DNA from: Hydrogenophaga sp.
Lineage (GTDB): Bacteria; Pseudomonadota; Gammaproteobacteria; Burkholderiales; Burkholderiaceae_C
Reading direction: 5' to 3'
DNA: 23,565 nt
Assembly (NCBI GenBank): GCA_021154985.1
Contig: JAJNQE010000090.1
Coordinates: 1 to 23,565 of the forward strand
The translations under genes were made by a program, and so were the position numbers. Shown here in pieces: positions 22,155 to 23,565 of the stretch (its first letter is position 1; each line of letters opens with the position of its first letter). The notes under the pieces are model-generated. The model was not told the DNA's origin and searched no databases. It saw only the letters and a list, made by a program, of their open reading frames with translations.

Positions 22155-23464
22155 TGCGCAGCCGCCAGCGGGGCGCCATGCGCAGTGTGTTCTGGCTGCT
22201 GGGCCTGGCGGCGGTGGCCGTGGCGCTGGCGCTGCTGGTGGGCCACAACGCCAGCACGGTCACGCTGTTCTGGCCGCCTTACCGGTTCGACGTTTCCTTC
22301 AATTTGGTGCTGTTCTGCCTGATCGCCGGCTTCGTGCTCCTGCACGCTGCGCTGCTGGCCATCGGTGCCATCCGCGATCTGCCCATGCGGGCCCAGCGCT
22401 GGCGCAGCCAGCAACTCGAACGCTCGGTGGTGGGCTCGGTCATGGACGCGCTGGCACACCAGCTCGCCGGGCGGTTTGTGCGGGCCCAGTCGGCGGCGCA
22501 GCACGCGCTGGACCAGCTCAAGTCGGTGGCGCCGGGCCAGTGGCCACGCCGGGACCAGTTGCAGGTGCTGGCGCACCTGCTGGTGGCCGAGAGTGCACAG
22601 TCGCTGCAGAACCGCGACCGCCGCGACGAAAACCTGCAGGCCGCGCTGAACCCGGCATTGGCCAAAGGCGCGCCCGATGCATCCGAGGGTGCCCTGTTGC
22701 GCGCCGTGCGCTGGGCTGTCGAAGACCGCGACGTGGACGCCGCGCGCAGCCGGCTGGCCGAACTGCCTCAGGGCGCTGGCCGCCGCATCCAGGCGCTGCG
22801 CTTGAAGTTGCGGGTGGCGCGGCTGGGCGGCGCCACGGCCGAGGCCTTGGAGACCGCCCGCCTCCTCGCCAAACACAAGGCGTTTTCGCCCGACACGGCG
22901 CGCAGCATCGTGCGGGGTCTGGTGATCGACGCCCTGCGCGAAGCCCACGACATGGCCCAGCTGGAATCCGTGTGGAATGGCCTGGACGCCAGTGAGCGCG
23001 CGATGCCCGAGCTGGCGCTGGCGGCAGCGCGGCGCGGCAACCAGCTCGTGCTGCAACACAACGACGCCGACGGGGACGAAGCCCGCGCAGTGGCCGCCCA
23101 GCTGCGCGGCTGGCTGGAGCCGCTGTGGCAACAGTTCGATGCTCTGGAGGCCGCCCAGCAGCGGCAATTGGTGGCGACCTTCGAGCCCGGCCTGCCGCAG
23201 CTGGACAGCGCCTGGCTCGCGCGCCTGGAGCAGTTTCAGCGAGGCTCGCCCAACAACGCCCTGCTGCAATACCTCGCCGGGCAGGCCTTCATGCAGCGCC
23301 AGCTCTGGGGCAAGGCCAGCCAGTTGCTCACGCAGGCCAGCCACGGCCTGCGCGATGCCGCGCTGCTGCGCCGCACCTGGCGTTCGCTGGCGCGCCTGGC
23401 CGAAGAGCGCGGCGACGAGGCGGCGGCCCAGGCCGCCTGGAAGCAGGCGGCGCTGCTCGACTGA
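22154..23464 (+). CDS. hemY: HemY-like membrane protein with TPR-like repeats
   Basis: A 436-residue proteobacterial HemY, unrelated to the HemY protoporphyrinogen oxidase of Gram-positive bacteria. Two transmembrane segments form the N-terminus (about 10-29 and 50-72), with the conserved GHNASTVTLFWPPYRFDVSF between them. The rest is alpha-helical and Ala/Leu/Arg-rich, with degenerate TPR-type hairpins (for example RFVRAQSAAQHALDQL and LLRAVRWAVEDRDVDAARSR, LAELP), ending LARLAEERGDEAAAQAAWKQ. It is thought to work with HemX in late tetrapyrrole synthesis. The biochemical role is unclear. It overlaps hemX by one base and is the last gene before a strong terminator. Confidence 0.93.
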   Translation: MRSRQRGAMRSVFWLLGLAAVAVALALLVGHNASTVTLFWPPYRFDVSFNLVLFCLIAGFVLLHAALLAIGAIRDLPMRAQRWRSQQLERSVVGSVMDALAHQLAGRFVRAQSAAQHALDQLKSVAPGQWPRRDQLQVLAHLLVAESAQSLQNRDRRDENLQAALNPALAKGAPDASEGALLRAVRWAVEDRDVDAARSRLAELPQGAGRRIQALRLKLRVARLGGATAEALETARLLAKHKAFSPDTARSIVRGLVIDALREAHDMAQLESVWNGLDASERAMPELALAAARRGNQLVLQHNDADGDEARAVAAQLRGWLEPLWQQFDALEAAQQRQLVATFEPGLPQLDSAWLARLEQFQRGSPNNALLQYLAGQAFMQRQLWGKASQLLTQASHGLRDAALLRRTWRSLARLAEERGDEAAAQAAWKQAALLD

Positions 23465-23480
23465 TCAGGTCGGCGGCGGG

Positions 23481-23522
23481 CACCCAAAAGAAAAGCGCCC
23501 GAGGGCGCTTTTCTTTTGGGTG
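23481..23522. terminator. Long palindromic, probably bidirectional terminator after hemY
   Basis: Two perfectly complementary 20-nt arms (23481-23500 and 23503-23522) are separated by GA. The core stem GCGCCC/GGGCGC is followed by TTTTCTTTT, and the mirror AAAAGAAAA gives a T-rich tail on the other strand. It can therefore end transcription from either side. It lies 17 nt after the hemY stop. Confidence 0.92.
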
Positions 23523-23524
23523 AT

Positions 23525-23565
23525 GCACCGCCAGGCGCTGGGCGCCCGTCGGTGCTGTTTCGTTT
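23525..23565 (+). terminator. Second hairpin at the window edge
   Basis: GCACCG (23525-23530) pairs with CGGTGC (23550-23555). A nested GGCGC/GCGCC (23534-23538 and 23542-23546) forms an inner stem, and TGTTTCGTTT follows to the window end. It could be a back-up terminator or part of the next locus, which is cut off. Confidence 0.35.

Overview
The window is a GC-rich, gene-dense chromosomal segment. Protein similarity by eye and gene order (ppc divergent from hemC-hemD-hemX-hemY; a trpS cluster with a zinc protease, yciO and a PHP-domain nuclease) point to a beta-proteobacterium of the order Burkholderiales, most likely Comamonadaceae (a Hydrogenophaga/Acidovorax-type genome). This assignment rests on recognising families and synteny; no search was run.

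Layout. 1-1116: 3' part of serS on the + strand, closed by a strong intrinsic terminator. 1292-2290: a TTG-initiated lipoprotein with a beta-propeller (SMP-30/NHL-like) fold. 2339-3653 (- strand): two small exported proteins of unknown function, 7 nt apart. 3747-6054 (- strand): two tandem paralogous LuxR-type regulators, 4 nt apart. 6055-6437: a 383-nt divergent control region with a palindrome and a direct repeat. 6438-8852: a short autotransporter (signal peptide, beta-helix passenger, C-terminal barrel). 9181-9268: tRNA-Ser(CGA) on the - strand with its own extended -10 promoter and terminator. 9383-10813 and 10841-11434: a membrane histidine kinase and a NarL/FixJ-type response regulator facing each other tail to tail. 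11692-18985 (- strand): ppc, a PHP nuclease of the RNase AM/YciV type, an EamA transporter, yciO, an M50 zinc metalloprotease and trpS, mostly tightly spaced or overlapping. 19137-23464 (+ strand): hemC-hemD-hemX-hemY with overlapping junctions, closed by a long perfectly palindromic terminator.

How the genes work together. Most of the window is housekeeping: seryl- and tryptophanyl-tRNA charging, serine tRNA, anaplerosis (PEP carboxylase), RNA end processing, and the hydroxymethylbilane to uroporphyrinogen III branch of tetrapyrrole synthesis. The accessory part is 2339-11434: exported proteins, a surface autotransporter with two divergently encoded regulators, and a two-component system. 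The regulator pair plus autotransporter is the best candidate for an undescribed functional unit. I see no CRISPR array, insertion sequence, prophage gene, toxin-antitoxin pair or recognisable defence system.
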